Notes: generated from the letters alone by a model not told the origin. DNA of 63,565 nucleotides from JBCBSZ01 sp039185015 (GCA_039185015.1 JBCDAU010000033.1:1-63565); one strand, 5' to 3'. Positions 24,464-33,630 are shown, numbered from the stretch's first letter. Numbers and translations: made by a program.

Positions 24464-25327
24464 CTAGTCGTCGTCCAGGCCGGTGAGGAAGCGCTGGATC
24501 TCGTCGGCGAGCTCGTCGCCGGAGGGCAGGTCGGGATCGTCGCCGGTCGTCAGGGCGTCGACGTACCGCTCGAGCTGGGAGATCACCTGTTGGGCCTCGG
24601 CGTTGTCCTCGACGAGTTGGTCGATCCGCTCGATCGACGGTCCGACCATCGGCGCGAGCGAGTCCGTGCTCAGGTCGAGGCCGGCGACCCGGCCGAGCGT
24701 CTCGATCAACGCGACGGCGACTGCCGGGTAGGGCATCGCTGCGGCGTAGTGCGGCACCTGCCCCCAGAGCCCGACGGCCGGCAGCGCGGCGTCGGCGCAG
24801 GCGAGCTCGATCGAGGCGAGCGCGCTGCCCGGTACGTCGATGGCCCCGTCGAGGTGGCCGACCTCGTCGGCGAGCGCCTGGTCGGTCGCCGTGGACACGA
24901 CGCGGGCCTCGCGGGTGTGCGGCGCCGGCGCCGGGTAGGCACCGATGCCGCAGACGAGGCGCACGTCGAGCGAGAGGGCGTACTCGACCAGCTCGGACGC
25001 GAACCGCCGCCAGCGGTAGTCGGGCTCCGGTCCCTGCAGGATCAACAGGTCACGGCCGCCGGCGTCGGCGCCGGCGACGATCGACAGCTCGCTCGTGTCG
25101 AGGCCGGTGTTGACCCCGTCCACGAGGTGCATGACGGGCCGGCGGGCACGCCGGTCGACCAGCTCGTCGGTGTCGACGACGGCGAGGGTCGTGGTCACCA
25201 TCTGCTGGAGCAGGTGGTCGATCGCGAGCTCGGCGGCGGCCCCTGCGTCGACGAAGCCGGTGAGCGAGACGATCAGGACCGGTGCGTCGAGCTCCGTGCG
25301 CTGCTGCGGCAGGATCAGTCCGCTCAC
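24464..25327 (-). CDS. PAC2-family protein
   Basis: A 287-residue protein from GTG 25327. It matches the PAC2 (proteasome assembly chaperone-like) family of actinobacteria and archaea: PVLIVSLTGFVDAGAAAELA at the start, RRPVMHLVDG, GPEPDYRWRRFASELVEYA, GIGAYPAPAPHTREARVVST and GLWGQVPHYAAAMPYPAV. The C-terminus is an acidic helical tail. The biochemical role in bacteria is not established, although a link to the proteasome or protein quality control has been proposed. It is divergent from a thioredoxin-like co-chaperone across 132 bp, which fits a protein-homeostasis context. Confidence 0.88.
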   Translation of the reverse strand: MSGLILPQQRTELDAPVLIVSLTGFVDAGAAAELAIDHLLQQMVTTTLAVVDTDELVDRRARRPVMHLVDGVNTGLDTSELSIVAGADAGGRDLLILQGPEPDYRWRRFASELVEYALSLDVRLVCGIGAYPAPAPHTREARVVSTATDQALADEVGHLDGAIDVPGSALASIELACADAALPAVGLWGQVPHYAAAMPYPAVAVALIETLGRVAGLDLSTDSLAPMVGPSIERIDQLVEDNAEAQQVISQLERYVDALTTGDDPDLPSGDELADEIQRFLTGLDDD

Positions 25328-25459
25328 GGCCTCGCCCCTGGCTTCGTTCGCTGCTGGATCACGCCGTCGATCCCTCCTGCTCGGAGCCCGCACGGTACCG
25401 GGCGGGGCCGCCGATCGGCACCGGTAGCGTGGGATCGCTCAGCTGACGAGGAGGCCGAC

Positions 25460-26158
25460 GTGCTCGACGTGACCGATGCGACGTTCCAGACCGAGGTGGT
25501 CGAACGATCCGCGCAGGTCCCGGTCGTGGTCGACCTGTGGGCCGAGTGGTGCGGGCCGTGCAAGACCCTGGGGCCGATCCTCGAGAAGGTCATCGCGGCC
25601 ACCGACGGCAAGGTCGTCGGCGTGAAGGTCGACGTCGACGCCAACCCCGGTGTCGCCGGCGCGTTCCAGGTGCAGTCGATCCCCGCCGTCTACGCGCTGG
25701 TCGATGGCAAGCCCGTCGACGGGTTCCTCGGTGCCCAGCCCGAGCACATGGTGCAGGAGTTCGTCGATCGCCTCGCTCCCACCGAGGACGACGACCGTCT
25801 CGCCGCGCTGGTCGATGCCGGCGACGAGGCCTCGCTCCGGGCGGTGCTCGACGAGGTGCCCGACCACGAGGACGCGGTCGTCGCCCTTGCCGGTCTCCTC
25901 GTCGACGCCGAGCGCAACGACGAGGCGCTCGAGGTGCTCGGTCGCATCCCGGAGAACCCGGCCACCCGTCAGCTCGCGGCGATCGCCCGCAGCGGCGGCG
26001 AGGTCGGCGACGTCGAGGGCAAGCTCGCCGGGCTCCTCGAACGGGTCAAGGCCGACGAAGACGCCCGCCAGGAGTTCGTCGACCTGCTCGACATGCTCGG
26101 CCCCGACGACCCCCGGACGGGGGAGTGGCGCCGGAAGCTGTCCTCGGCCCTCTACTGA
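25460..26158 (+). CDS. Thioredoxin-like co-chaperone (YbbN/CnoX type)
   Basis: A 232-residue protein from GTG 25460, behind GAGGAGG. The N-terminal thioredoxin domain (1-105) has an intact CGPC site (Cys31, Cys34) in LWAEWCGPCK and the cis-Pro in VQSIPAVYAL. The C-terminal half is a helical TPR-like region (ALAGLLVDAERNDEALEVLG), as in E. coli YbbN/CnoX, which combines redox and holdase activity. Unlike E. coli YbbN, the CxxC is complete. The 3' end overlaps the convergent glycosyltransferase gene by 7 bp. Confidence 0.88.
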   Translation: MLDVTDATFQTEVVERSAQVPVVVDLWAEWCGPCKTLGPILEKVIAATDGKVVGVKVDVDANPGVAGAFQVQSIPAVYALVDGKPVDGFLGAQPEHMVQEFVDRLAPTEDDDRLAALVDAGDEASLRAVLDEVPDHEDAVVALAGLLVDAERNDEALEVLGRIPENPATRQLAAIARSGGEVGDVEGKLAGLLERVKADEDARQEFVDLLDMLGPDDPRTGEWRRKLSSALY

Positions 26159-26994
26159 CCCCTGGCGGTCGCCGTGCCGACGAGGCGTCCGGCGCCCAGC
26201 GACAGCTTCCGGAGCACCTGCGCGGTCGTCCACCGGTCGACGGGTTGGCTGTTCGCCCGGAACCTCGTCGCCAGACCCCCATCGGACCCGGGCAGCATCC
26301 CGCGGGCGATGAGCTCGCTCATGCCCCGTCCGTAGAGGAAGTGCTGCCGCAGCATCGGCACCAGCCCGGCCCGGTGGCGGTAGTGCACGATCGCCTTCGC
26401 GGCGTAGGAGAGCTCGACGCCCGCGTCGACGAGCGCGTAGCTGAAGGCGAGGTCCTCGCAACGGGTGAGCTGCTCGTCGAAGCCGCCGACGGCGAGGAAG
26501 TCGTCGCGATGCACCGCGCAGTTGGCCGACACCAGGTACGGGTGGTCGAGGAAGCTCGGGAGCTCGTCGGGGGTCGCCGGAGGTCTCCAGTCGGCCTGGC
26601 CCGGGACGGCGAGGAGCTCCTCGTCGAGGTGGCCACCGACGGCGTGACCGCGGCCCGCCCGGTCGATGAGCGTCGCGGCCCAACCGGGCGCGACGCGGTC
26701 GTCGCCGTCGCAGAACAGCAGGAGCTCGCCGGCCGCTTCGGCGGCGCCGACGTTGCGAGCGTGCGCAGCGCCACGCCGATCGCTCGCGTCGACGATCCTG
26801 ATCGGCCAGCCCGGTTGCCCGTCGGCGAGCGTCCGCAACTCGGCCTCGACGTCGTCGCCAGGTGCGTTCAGCGCGAGGACGATCTCGATCGCCACCTCGC
26901 TGCGCTGCGCCTGGAGCGCTGCCAGCTGCTCGTCGAGCTCGACGTCGACGCGGCCGACGGGGACGACGACCGATGCGACGGGTCGATCGCTCAC
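26152..26994 (-). CDS. Glycosyltransferase family 2
   Basis: A 280-residue GT-A fold enzyme starting at GTG 26994 in a 4-bp GTGA overlap with the preceding gene. It has the GT2 opening ASVVVPVGRV, the nucleotide-sugar DxD-like motif LLFCDGDDRVAP, and the acceptor-side ED motif in LTRCEDLAFSYALVDAG. A C-terminal helical region (YRHRAGLVPMLRQHFLYGRG) resembles bacterial polysaccharide GT2 enzymes. It should transfer a sugar from an NDP-sugar to a growing surface glycan on the cytoplasmic side. It is translationally coupled to the WecG/TagA gene. Confidence 0.9.
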   Translation of the reverse strand: MSDRPVASVVVPVGRVDVELDEQLAALQAQRSEVAIEIVLALNAPGDDVEAELRTLADGQPGWPIRIVDASDRRGAAHARNVGAAEAAGELLLFCDGDDRVAPGWAATLIDRAGRGHAVGGHLDEELLAVPGQADWRPPATPDELPSFLDHPYLVSANCAVHRDDFLAVGGFDEQLTRCEDLAFSYALVDAGVELSYAAKAIVHYRHRAGLVPMLRQHFLYGRGMSELIARGMLPGSDGGLATRFRANSQPVDRWTTAQVLRKLSLGAGRLVGTATARGQ

Positions 26995-27848
26995 GTCGCC
27001 AGCCGGCGCCATTCGCGCCACACGATGCCGACGAAACGGACGTCCTCGACGAAGTAACGCCGGAACAGCCGTCGGGGCTCCTGGGCGAAGCGGAAGAACC
27101 ACTCGAGCCCGACCCGCTGCATCCAACGGGGCGCACGACGTCGCAGCCCGGCCTCGAACTCCAGCGACGCACCGAGGCAGAGGAACAGTGGGCGCGGCGT
27201 GCCGGTCTCCGGCCATCGATCGAGCAGACGGGCGACGAGGCGCTCCTGCTTCGGGTTGCCGAGGCCGACGACGACGACCTCGGCGGCCCCGTCCTGGGCG
27301 AGGGGGAGGCAGATGTCGACGAGGTGGTCGAGCACCGCGTCGTCGTCGGCGTCGAAGAACGGTGGCGTGTAGGCCCAGGCCTTGGGGTGGGCGGCGAGCA
27401 GTCGTTCGGCGACCAGCTCCGACGGCGAGATGAGCAACGTCGGGATCGCCTCCCGGCACAGCTCGGGCCACAGGTGGCCGAACAGCGTGCTGCCGGCGAG
27501 GCGAGCGGTGATGCCGCGACCCAACAGGCGACCGGCCAGGACGACCGGCTGACCGTCGGGAAGAACGAAGCGCGCTCGGCGGCACAGCTCGTGCTCGGCT
27601 CCCGGCGGCTGCCGGTCGAGCGACACCAGGTGGTGCACGTTCGGGGTGACCACGACGGGCAGCGACGTCTCCGCGCCGTCGTCGGAGCCGAGCGAGCCGA
27701 GCAGCTGGCGCGTGACGTGAGCCTCGTCCGGCGCGTCGACGAAGCGAAGGCCGAAGACGTCGACCCGTTGGAGCCCGTCCGCCACCGACGTGCGGTCGAC
27801 GGCCACCGGCCGCGCCCGTCTGGGAGCCGCTGTGTGCGTTGCCCTCAT
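26991..27848 (-). CDS. WecG/TagA/CpsF-family glycosyltransferase
   Basis: A 285-residue enzyme from ATG 27848. Family motifs: VVTPNVHHLVSLDR (the TxNxxH region), FVLPDGQPVVLAGRLLG, and VVGLGNPKQERLVARLL, the highly conserved GxPxQE motif, then LFLCLGASLEFEAG and RAPRWMQRVGLEWFFRFAQEPRRL near the C-terminus. These GT26 enzymes add ManNAc, ManNAcA or glucose to an undecaprenyl-linked sugar early in polymer synthesis. This suggests that the neighbouring genes build a lipid-linked surface polysaccharide. It is the first gene of a two-gene unit. Confidence 0.92.
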   Translation of the reverse strand: MRATHTAAPRRARPVAVDRTSVADGLQRVDVFGLRFVDAPDEAHVTRQLLGSLGSDDGAETSLPVVVTPNVHHLVSLDRQPPGAEHELCRRARFVLPDGQPVVLAGRLLGRGITARLAGSTLFGHLWPELCREAIPTLLISPSELVAERLLAAHPKAWAYTPPFFDADDDAVLDHLVDICLPLAQDGAAEVVVVGLGNPKQERLVARLLDRWPETGTPRPLFLCLGASLEFEAGLRRRAPRWMQRVGLEWFFRFAQEPRRLFRRYFVEDVRFVGIVWREWRRLAT

Positions 27849-27876
27849 GTCCCACCCTCCGTGATGGGCAAACACT

Positions 27877-27895
27877 AGTTGTTCCCGAGTTGTTC
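27877..27895. promoter_or_regulatory. Direct repeats in the WecG/GT2 divergent promoter region
   Basis: AGTTGTTC occurs at 27877-27884 and again at 27888-27895, an 11-bp period that puts both on one face of the helix. They lie 29 bp upstream of the WecG start, in the only comparatively AT-rich part of the 217-bp gap. A regulator site is possible. Confidence 0.3.
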
Positions 27896-28065
27896 GTTCG
27901 TGTACCACCAGCGGCGCGTCGTTCGCTGCCTCCAGTGGTGCTCTGCCCTGTTCGGACACCCCAGGTGGGCAATCTGCCACGCAGGGTCGACTGCTGGGCG
28001 TCTTCCTGTCGACGGACGGGCTGCTGTTACGGTCGCCGCGTCCTGCAGAGAGAGGAGCGCCCCAC

Positions 28066-28959
28066 GTGGCGTGCACGGTGAGCATCGGCCTGCCGGTCTA
28101 CAACGGCGCCGACTACCTCGACGGGGCGCTCGAATCCATCCTCGGGCAGACCTACGCCGACCTCGAGGTGGTCATCTGCGACAACGCGTCGACCGATGCC
28201 ACCGAGGAGATCTGCCGTCGACACGCCGCCCGCGATGCTCGCGTCCGGTACCACCGCCAACCCGCCAACCAGGGTGCGGCGAAGAACTACAACGACACCT
28301 TCGAGCTGTCGAGCGGGCGCTACTTCAAGTGGGCCGCCCACGACGACCTCCTCGAGCCCGGCTTCGTCGAGGCGTGCGTCACCACCCTCGATGCCGCCCC
28401 GGAGTCGGTCGTGCTCGCCTACCCACGGGCCGTCGTGATCGACGAGGACGGCGAACGCCTCCGCGTCCACGAGGAGCTCATGGACATCCGCGAGCAGCGC
28501 CCGATCCAGCGGCTGCTCCACGTCGTCAACCGGTGGGGGCTCTGCAACCCGGTCTTCGGGCTCATGCGGCGCGACGCACTCCAGTCGACCGGGCTCATCC
28601 GTCCCTACGTCAGCTCCGACGTGTCGCTGCTCGCCGAGCTCGCGCTGCTCGGAGAGTTCTGGGAGATCGAGGATCCGCTCTTCCTGCGGCGAGTGCACCA
28701 TCACTCGTCGCGCGGTGGCCATCTGAGCCTCACCGAGGTCGCCCGCTGGTTCGATCCGAACGCATCGGGGCCGCGCTTCCTGCACCCGCGCACCCGCCTG
28801 TTCTTCCACGTGCTCTCGGTCGTGTGGCGGTCGCCGTCGCCCCTCGGCGAGCGCATCGCCTGCGTCGCTGCCGTGACGCCGGCCTGGTGGTTCCGTCGGC
28901 TGCGGATCCGTCAGGGGCAGTTCCGGCGGTGGGCCTGGGCTCGGCTCACGAGGCGCTGA
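28066..28959 (+). CDS. Glycosyltransferase family 2
   Basis: A 297-residue GT2 enzyme starting at GTG 28066, behind AGAGGAG. The nucleotide-binding N-terminus is textbook: SIGLPVYNGADYLDGALESI, then VVICDNASTDATEEICRR, and the DxD equivalent WAAHDDLLEPGFVEAC. The C-terminal 60 residues are basic and aromatic and may touch the membrane. It is the only plus-strand gene in the glycan island, divergent from WecG and overlapping the 3' end of the methyltransferase fusion by 14 bp. Confidence 0.92.
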   Translation: MACTVSIGLPVYNGADYLDGALESILGQTYADLEVVICDNASTDATEEICRRHAARDARVRYHRQPANQGAAKNYNDTFELSSGRYFKWAAHDDLLEPGFVEACVTTLDAAPESVVLAYPRAVVIDEDGERLRVHEELMDIREQRPIQRLLHVVNRWGLCNPVFGLMRRDALQSTGLIRPYVSSDVSLLAELALLGEFWEIEDPLFLRRVHHHSSRGGHLSLTEVARWFDPNASGPRFLHPRTRLFFHVLSVVWRSPSPLGERIACVAAVTPAWWFRRLRIRQGQFRRWAWARLTRR

Positions 28960-30370
28960 GCGAGGCGTCCGCCGCCGGCGCGGCGACGGTGCGCAGCTCG
29001 GCCCGGACCACGAACCCGGCCGACAGCACGGCGCCGGTCATCGCCTCGAGCGGGCCGAGGTGCGGTCCCCGGCCCGGCAGCGACCTCGTCTCGACCACCT
29101 CGAGCGGGCTCGACGACAGCCACCGCGACACCGTTCGGCGGTGGGTGGCGTGCACACCCGACCGGGCGAAGCCCTGGGTCCTCGGGCCTCGGCGTCGGAG
29201 ACGACGCAGCTGCGTGGGCCACCACACGTTCGGCACCGAGATCACCAGCGAGCCGCCGGGTGCGATCAGCGGCCGGAACCGCTCGATCACCGCTCGCGGA
29301 TCGTCGACGAGATGGAGCAGGTCGGCGAGCACGACGCAGTCGAAGCGGCGATGGGCGAGACGGCGTGCCGCTTCGTCGAACCCCGCCCGCACCACGTCGA
29401 CGCCCCGCGCCGCGACGAGCAGCCCGAGGACCGGATCGATCGGGAGCGACGTGACGTCGTGGCCTCGGTCGGCGAGCGCCTCCTCGGTCGCTCCCCATCC
29501 GCTGCCGACGGCGAGGACGTCGGCGCCGGCGGGGACGATGTCGAGCAGCTCGGTCCGAGGCTGCTCGTAGAGGTCCTTCCACCACGCACCGGTGGGGAGC
29601 CCGTTCTCCGGGTCGAACAGCGGGCCCTGCCACGCGCCGTCGTCGCCCACCGCCTCGACGGCAGCGACGAGGTCGTCGAGCGTGCGCTGGGTGACGCCGC
29701 GAACGCCGGCGTACCGGTTGGACAGGTGGGGGAGGGTGAAGTCCTCGAGGCGAGACAGGCACAGCACCCGAGTCAGACCGCACCGGGTGTACGGGTCGGT
29801 CGCCGCGGCGCACAGCATGTCGTGACGGCCCTCGTGGGGGTCGATCTCGTACCCGCCCGAGGCGATGCAGCGTCGCAGCTGAGCCCGGGTGAGCAGGTAG
29901 GACGCGGCGTGCTCGTTGGTCATCGCCGCGAACGTGAGGTCGCCCCGGCGCCGGAACGTCTCGGGGAGCCACCGGAAGCCACCGTGGATCATGGGGTAGT
30001 GGAGCTCCCCGTCCGCATCGGCCTCCGAGCGGAGGAAGCCCAGGATCTCGTCCGGCCGGAGCGTGTCGGTGATCTCGAGGTACGCCTCGATGTTGCGGGC
30101 CGTGATCAGCGTGTCGTTCTCGGTGTAGACGAACAGGTCGTACTCGTCGGCCCGTTCGATGAAGAGCGGACGGTGGGCGAAGGGCAGCGACCACGGGTCC
30201 TCGGCCGGTGCACCGACGAGCACCTCCACGTCGTCGCCCAGCTCCTTCGGCACGTCCGACAGCACGACGAGATCGACGTCGTACGGCATCGAGCGGTACT
30301 CGGCGAGGAGGCGGTCCAGGTGGTGGCGGGCCGCGGTCCCGTGATCGGCGATGGCGACGAGGAGCCTCAC
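28946..30370 (-). CDS. Glycan-enzyme-like domain fused to SAM methyltransferase
   Basis: A 474-residue two-domain protein from GTG 30370, chosen because GGAGG lies 5 bases upstream and it gives a 4-bp GTGA overlap with the sulfotransferase gene; GTG 30376 is the alternative. Residues 1 to about 240 resemble a glycosyltransferase-like fold (ERADEYDLFVYTENDTLITA, PMIHGGFRWLPETFRRRG). The C-terminal half is a class I methyltransferase: GADVLAVGSGWGATEEALAD (motif I), DCVVLADLLHLVDDP and GGSLVISVPNVWWP. It probably transfers a sugar and methylates the product, or pairs these roles in one enzyme. Only the methyltransferase half is certain. Confidence 0.75.
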   Translation of the reverse strand: MRLLVAIADHGTAARHHLDRLLAEYRSMPYDVDLVVLSDVPKELGDDVEVLVGAPAEDPWSLPFAHRPLFIERADEYDLFVYTENDTLITARNIEAYLEITDTLRPDEILGFLRSEADADGELHYPMIHGGFRWLPETFRRRGDLTFAAMTNEHAASYLLTRAQLRRCIASGGYEIDPHEGRHDMLCAAATDPYTRCGLTRVLCLSRLEDFTLPHLSNRYAGVRGVTQRTLDDLVAAVEAVGDDGAWQGPLFDPENGLPTGAWWKDLYEQPRTELLDIVPAGADVLAVGSGWGATEEALADRGHDVTSLPIDPVLGLLVAARGVDVVRAGFDEAARRLAHRRFDCVVLADLLHLVDDPRAVIERFRPLIAPGGSLVISVPNVWWPTQLRRLRRRGPRTQGFARSGVHATHRRTVSRWLSSSPLEVVETRSLPGRGPHLGPLEAMTGAVLSAGFVVRAELRTVAAPAADASLSAS

Positions 30371-31281
30371 TCCCACCTCCGGGTCCAGATGTCGAGTGGA
30401 CGGTCGAGCAGTCCTTCGAGCTCGGCGACGTCAGGCCGGTAGAGGTCGGCCAACATCGCCAGGTCGTCCTGCGTCGGCGCGATGGACGGCCAGTCGATCC
30501 GACGGATGAACGGCGCCACGCGGCGCAGGCGGTCGTGCAGCCCGGGACGGATCGCCCGGAGGTGCAGCTCGAGGTCGCTCGCACGCTCGTTCGGTCGGTC
30601 GGCCGTGCCCGACGGCTCGAAGTCGGGATCGACACCGATGTGTCCGTAGACGCGCCGCAGGAAGGCGTCCGGTTCGGTCGCCACGTCCTCCTCGAAGATG
30701 CCGACCAGGAACCGGTCCGCCGGGAACCGTTCACGCCATCGATCGAGGTGGGCGTGGTAGGCGCCCATCGTGACGATGCCGTGGCGACCGCACACCGCCC
30801 GGAACGGCGCCCGTGGGGACAGCTCGCCCATGCGGATCTGGTGGCGCCACGACGAAATCGCCCGAGCGACCGGGTCTCGGAGCAGGACGAGCAGCCGGAG
30901 GTCGGGAAGGAGGTCGCCGATGTCCTCGCTCGGGTCCCGCACCACCTCCGGGTGGTCGGCGACGTCGACGCCGGCCGCTGCGAGTCGATCCCGGAACGCG
31001 GCGGGACCGTGCACGCCGAGGTAGTTGGGTGTGGCCTCTCCGACCGCACGGCCGACGCAGTCGGCGAAGTGGGTGGCGTAGTGCTCCCAGCCTCGATCGC
31101 GATTGGCGACGAGATCGAAGTGATGCAGTTCCTTGCGCGAGGGCACCGACACCTCGGGGTGTCGCGCGAGGAGCGTCGCCAGCCAGGTGGTTCCGGACCG
31201 TTGGGCGCCGATGAGCAGGAAGGTGGGTCGCAGGGTCCGGAGGGTAAGTCCGAGCTCACGTGAGCTTCCGGTTCGGTTCAC
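30367..31281 (-). CDS. Sulfotransferase
   Basis: A 304-residue PAPS-dependent sulfotransferase. The 5'-phosphosulfate loop is LIGAQRSGTTWLATLL at 24-39, and the 3'-phosphate loop is LLVLLRDPVARAISSW further on; both are intact. The remainder (HLDRWRERFPADRFLVGIFE) matches the Sulfotransfer_1/3 family. It would put sulfate on a glycan or lipid. Encoded between the flippase and the methyltransferase fusion, it most likely decorates the polymer or its lipid anchor. The GTG 31281 start leaves 23 bp after the flippase stop. Confidence 0.88.
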   Translation of the reverse strand: MNRTGSSRELGLTLRTLRPTFLLIGAQRSGTTWLATLLARHPEVSVPSRKELHHFDLVANRDRGWEHYATHFADCVGRAVGEATPNYLGVHGPAAFRDRLAAAGVDVADHPEVVRDPSEDIGDLLPDLRLLVLLRDPVARAISSWRHQIRMGELSPRAPFRAVCGRHGIVTMGAYHAHLDRWRERFPADRFLVGIFEEDVATEPDAFLRRVYGHIGVDPDFEPSGTADRPNERASDLELHLRAIRPGLHDRLRRVAPFIRRIDWPSIAPTQDDLAMLADLYRPDVAELEGLLDRPLDIWTRRWE

Positions 31282-31304
31282 GCCGGGCGGTCGACCGACC
31301 TCGT

Positions 31305-32807
31305 TCAGGGGCTCGTCCGCTGCTGGCTCGGACGCTCGATCCGTCGACCCAGGGCATCGCGGGTTCTTCGCAGCTGAAGCGCCGCCTCGGGCTCGCCTCG
31401 CACGAGCACGGCGAGCACCGTCGCACCGATCAGGACGGCGGCGATCGCGCCTCCCGGGAGCCAGTTCCGCAACGGGGGAGCGACTGCCCACAGGACCGCA
31501 CCCACCGCCGCGCCGGCCGCGCCGGCGGCCACGGACGGGAGGCTGACCCGGATGGCCGTGCCGATGCGGACGTGCGCGGCCGCTCGCAGCACGAGCAGGT
31601 TCATCACGAGCAGCGGTCCGGCGAACACCGCGGCGCGCACCGCCGCGACCCCGGCCACCTGGGCCCCGACGGATCGGCCGTCCAGGGCCCACCCGGCCAG
31701 GACGAACGAGACCGCCGAGGTCGCGGCCGCCAACCAGGTGACCTTGGCGAACTCCATCGTGCTCCCCACGGCCTGGAGCACGGCGGCGACCGCCATCCCG
31801 AACGCGGTGACCGCGCCGACGACGCAGAGCAGCTGCAGCGCCGGGACGGCGCCGGTCCACTCGTCGCCGAGCACGTCGAGCAGCCACGGGGCGATGGCGG
31901 CCAGCGCGCCGAAGGTGGTCCACGACATGACGGCCGTCGCGCGGACCAGCTCGATCGTGCGGCGGTAGAGGCGGCCGGGCTGGTCCTGGAGGCGGGCGAG
32001 CTCGGGCAACGTCGCCTGCTGCATCGCGCGGGCGGAGACATCGAGGACGACCGACACCAGGCGGGCCCCGAGGCGGTACAGGCCGACGACGACCGGACCG
32101 AAGAAGAGGCCGAGGAACACGACGTCGCCACGGTTGTGCACGAAGCTCCCGATCGCGGCGGCGAGGGCGCCTCTCGTGTACACCCACAGGTCGGCGGCGG
32201 CCGCGCGGTCCCATCGACGTCGCGGTCGCCAGGAAGTGATGGCCCAGAGCAGTCCGACCTCGACGACGGCGGCGGTGAGCTGCTGGGCGACCAGCGCCCA
32301 GACCCCCGCGCCGCCGATCGCGAGGACGAGGCCGACGACACCCCCGACGAGTGCGGCGGCGTTCGATCGCGCGGCGAGCTTGCGGAACTCGAGCTCCCGG
32401 CGGAGCAACGCATCGGGCACGACCGCCGACGCCCGCAGCGGGATCGTGAGCGAGAGCGCCCAGATCACGTCACGCAGCTCGGGAAGGTCGTTCAACTCGG
32501 CGAGCAGCGGTGCGGCGGCGAGGCTGGCGGCGGTCGCCACCACGGCTGCGCCCATCGTCATCCAGAAGGCGGCGTCGGTGTGCTCCCGCCGCAGCTCGGC
32601 GCGCTGGACGACGGCGGGCAGCATGCCCTGGTTCGTCAGCAGCTGCCCGAACGCGACGTACACGGTGCCGATCGCGACGATGCCGAACGCCTCCGGGCCG
32701 AGCAGCCCGGCCAGTGTGAACGTGATGACCAGGCCGATCGCTTGCTGGCCGCCCGTCATCACGAGCGACCAGCCGAGGGCACTCCGAAAGGTCGGCCGCT
32801 GGCTCAC
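31305..32807 (-). CDS. Wzx-type flippase (polysaccharide transporter, MOP superfamily)
   Basis: A 500-residue protein with 12-14 membrane segments, starting at GTG 32807. The start SALGWSLVMTGGQQAIGLVITFTLAGLLGPEAFGIVAI (shown in part: LLGPEAFGIVAIGTVYVAFG) and the loop LPELARLQDQPGRLYR are typical of Polysacc_synt flippases such as Wzx or MurJ relatives. It should move lipid-linked oligosaccharide across the inner membrane. It is the first gene of the minus-strand run that continues with sulfotransferase and methyltransferase, so decoration and export are encoded together. Confidence 0.9.
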   Translation of the reverse strand: MSQRPTFRSALGWSLVMTGGQQAIGLVITFTLAGLLGPEAFGIVAIGTVYVAFGQLLTNQGMLPAVVQRAELRREHTDAAFWMTMGAAVVATAASLAAAPLLAELNDLPELRDVIWALSLTIPLRASAVVPDALLRRELEFRKLAARSNAAALVGGVVGLVLAIGGAGVWALVAQQLTAAVVEVGLLWAITSWRPRRRWDRAAAADLWVYTRGALAAAIGSFVHNRGDVVFLGLFFGPVVVGLYRLGARLVSVVLDVSARAMQQATLPELARLQDQPGRLYRRTIELVRATAVMSWTTFGALAAIAPWLLDVLGDEWTGAVPALQLLCVVGAVTAFGMAVAAVLQAVGSTMEFAKVTWLAAATSAVSFVLAGWALDGRSVGAQVAGVAAVRAAVFAGPLLVMNLLVLRAAAHVRIGTAIRVSLPSVAAGAAGAAVGAVLWAVAPPLRNWLPGGAIAAVLIGATVLAVLVRGEPEAALQLRRTRDALGRRIERPSQQRTSP

Positions 32808-32982
32808 AGCACGCCGAAGCTACTCCGCGGCCTTCGTCGCGGCCCGAGGGGAGTGCTCGCTCACCGTGGGGCGTCTCGCGCCGCATCGCGCGCGAGACCG
32901 CGGGGCAACGTCACAGCGCACCGATAAGGTCGCCCTCGCTTCCCCCGGCTGAGGGCGCGTCGCGCGCCCGAGGAGCACCCTC

Positions 32983-33630
32983 GTGCTCGATGTCGAGGCG
33001 GCGTCCCCGCTCGGATGGATCGAACGCGCCTGGGCCCGTCGGGCGCTGTGGCTGCGTGTCGACGCGCTGGTCACGGTCGGCGTCGTCGTGACCGTCGCCG
33101 TCGTCGGATGGCTCTGGTGGGCACCCTCGTCCTCGGCCGAACCACCGGAACGGGTCGAGGACGCGCTTCCGTTGGCGGCGACGCCGGCTCCGCCGCCGGT
33201 CGAGGTGCACGTGCACGCCGCGGGCGCGGTCGTGCGACCCGGCCTCTACCGGCTCCCCGATGGCGCACGGGTCGCCGACCTGCTCGAGGCGGCGGGCGGG
33301 GTCACCGACGACGCCGACCTCGATCGCGTGAACCTCGCCGCCCCCGTCACCGACGGAGCGCAGCTCTTCGTGCCGCGCCGGGGAGAACCCGTCGTCGCCA
33401 TCGAAGGAGCCACCGCCTCCTCGCAGGCGTCGGGCGGGCCGATCGACCTCAACCTCGCCGGAGCGGCCGAGCTCGAGTCGCTGCCCGGCATCGGCCCGTC
33501 GACCTCAGCGGCGATCATCGCCCACCGCGAGCGGGATGGTCCCTTCGCCACCGTCGACGAGCTGTTGGAGGTGCGGGGCATCGGACCGGCCAAGCTCGAC
33601 GCGATCCGCGACCTCGTGGTGGTCGGATGA
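32983..33630 (+). CDS. comEA: ComEA-like competence DNA-binding protein
   Basis: A 215-residue protein with one membrane span at about 28-46, an SLBB domain (VHVHAAGAVVRPGLYRLPDG, about 73-130) and a C-terminal double helix-hairpin-helix (IDLNLAGAAELESLPGIGPS and FATVDELLEVRGIGPAKLDA). ComEA binds incoming double-stranded DNA on the outer face of the membrane and passes it to ComEC. The stop overlaps the comEC start (ATGA at 33627-33630). All domains are present and of normal length. Confidence 0.92.
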   Translation: MLDVEAASPLGWIERAWARRALWLRVDALVTVGVVVTVAVVGWLWWAPSSSAEPPERVEDALPLAATPAPPPVEVHVHAAGAVVRPGLYRLPDGARVADLLEAAGGVTDDADLDRVNLAAPVTDGAQLFVPRRGEPVVAIEGATASSQASGGPIDLNLAGAAELESLPGIGPSTSAAIIAHRERDGPFATVDELLEVRGIGPAKLDAIRDLVVVG

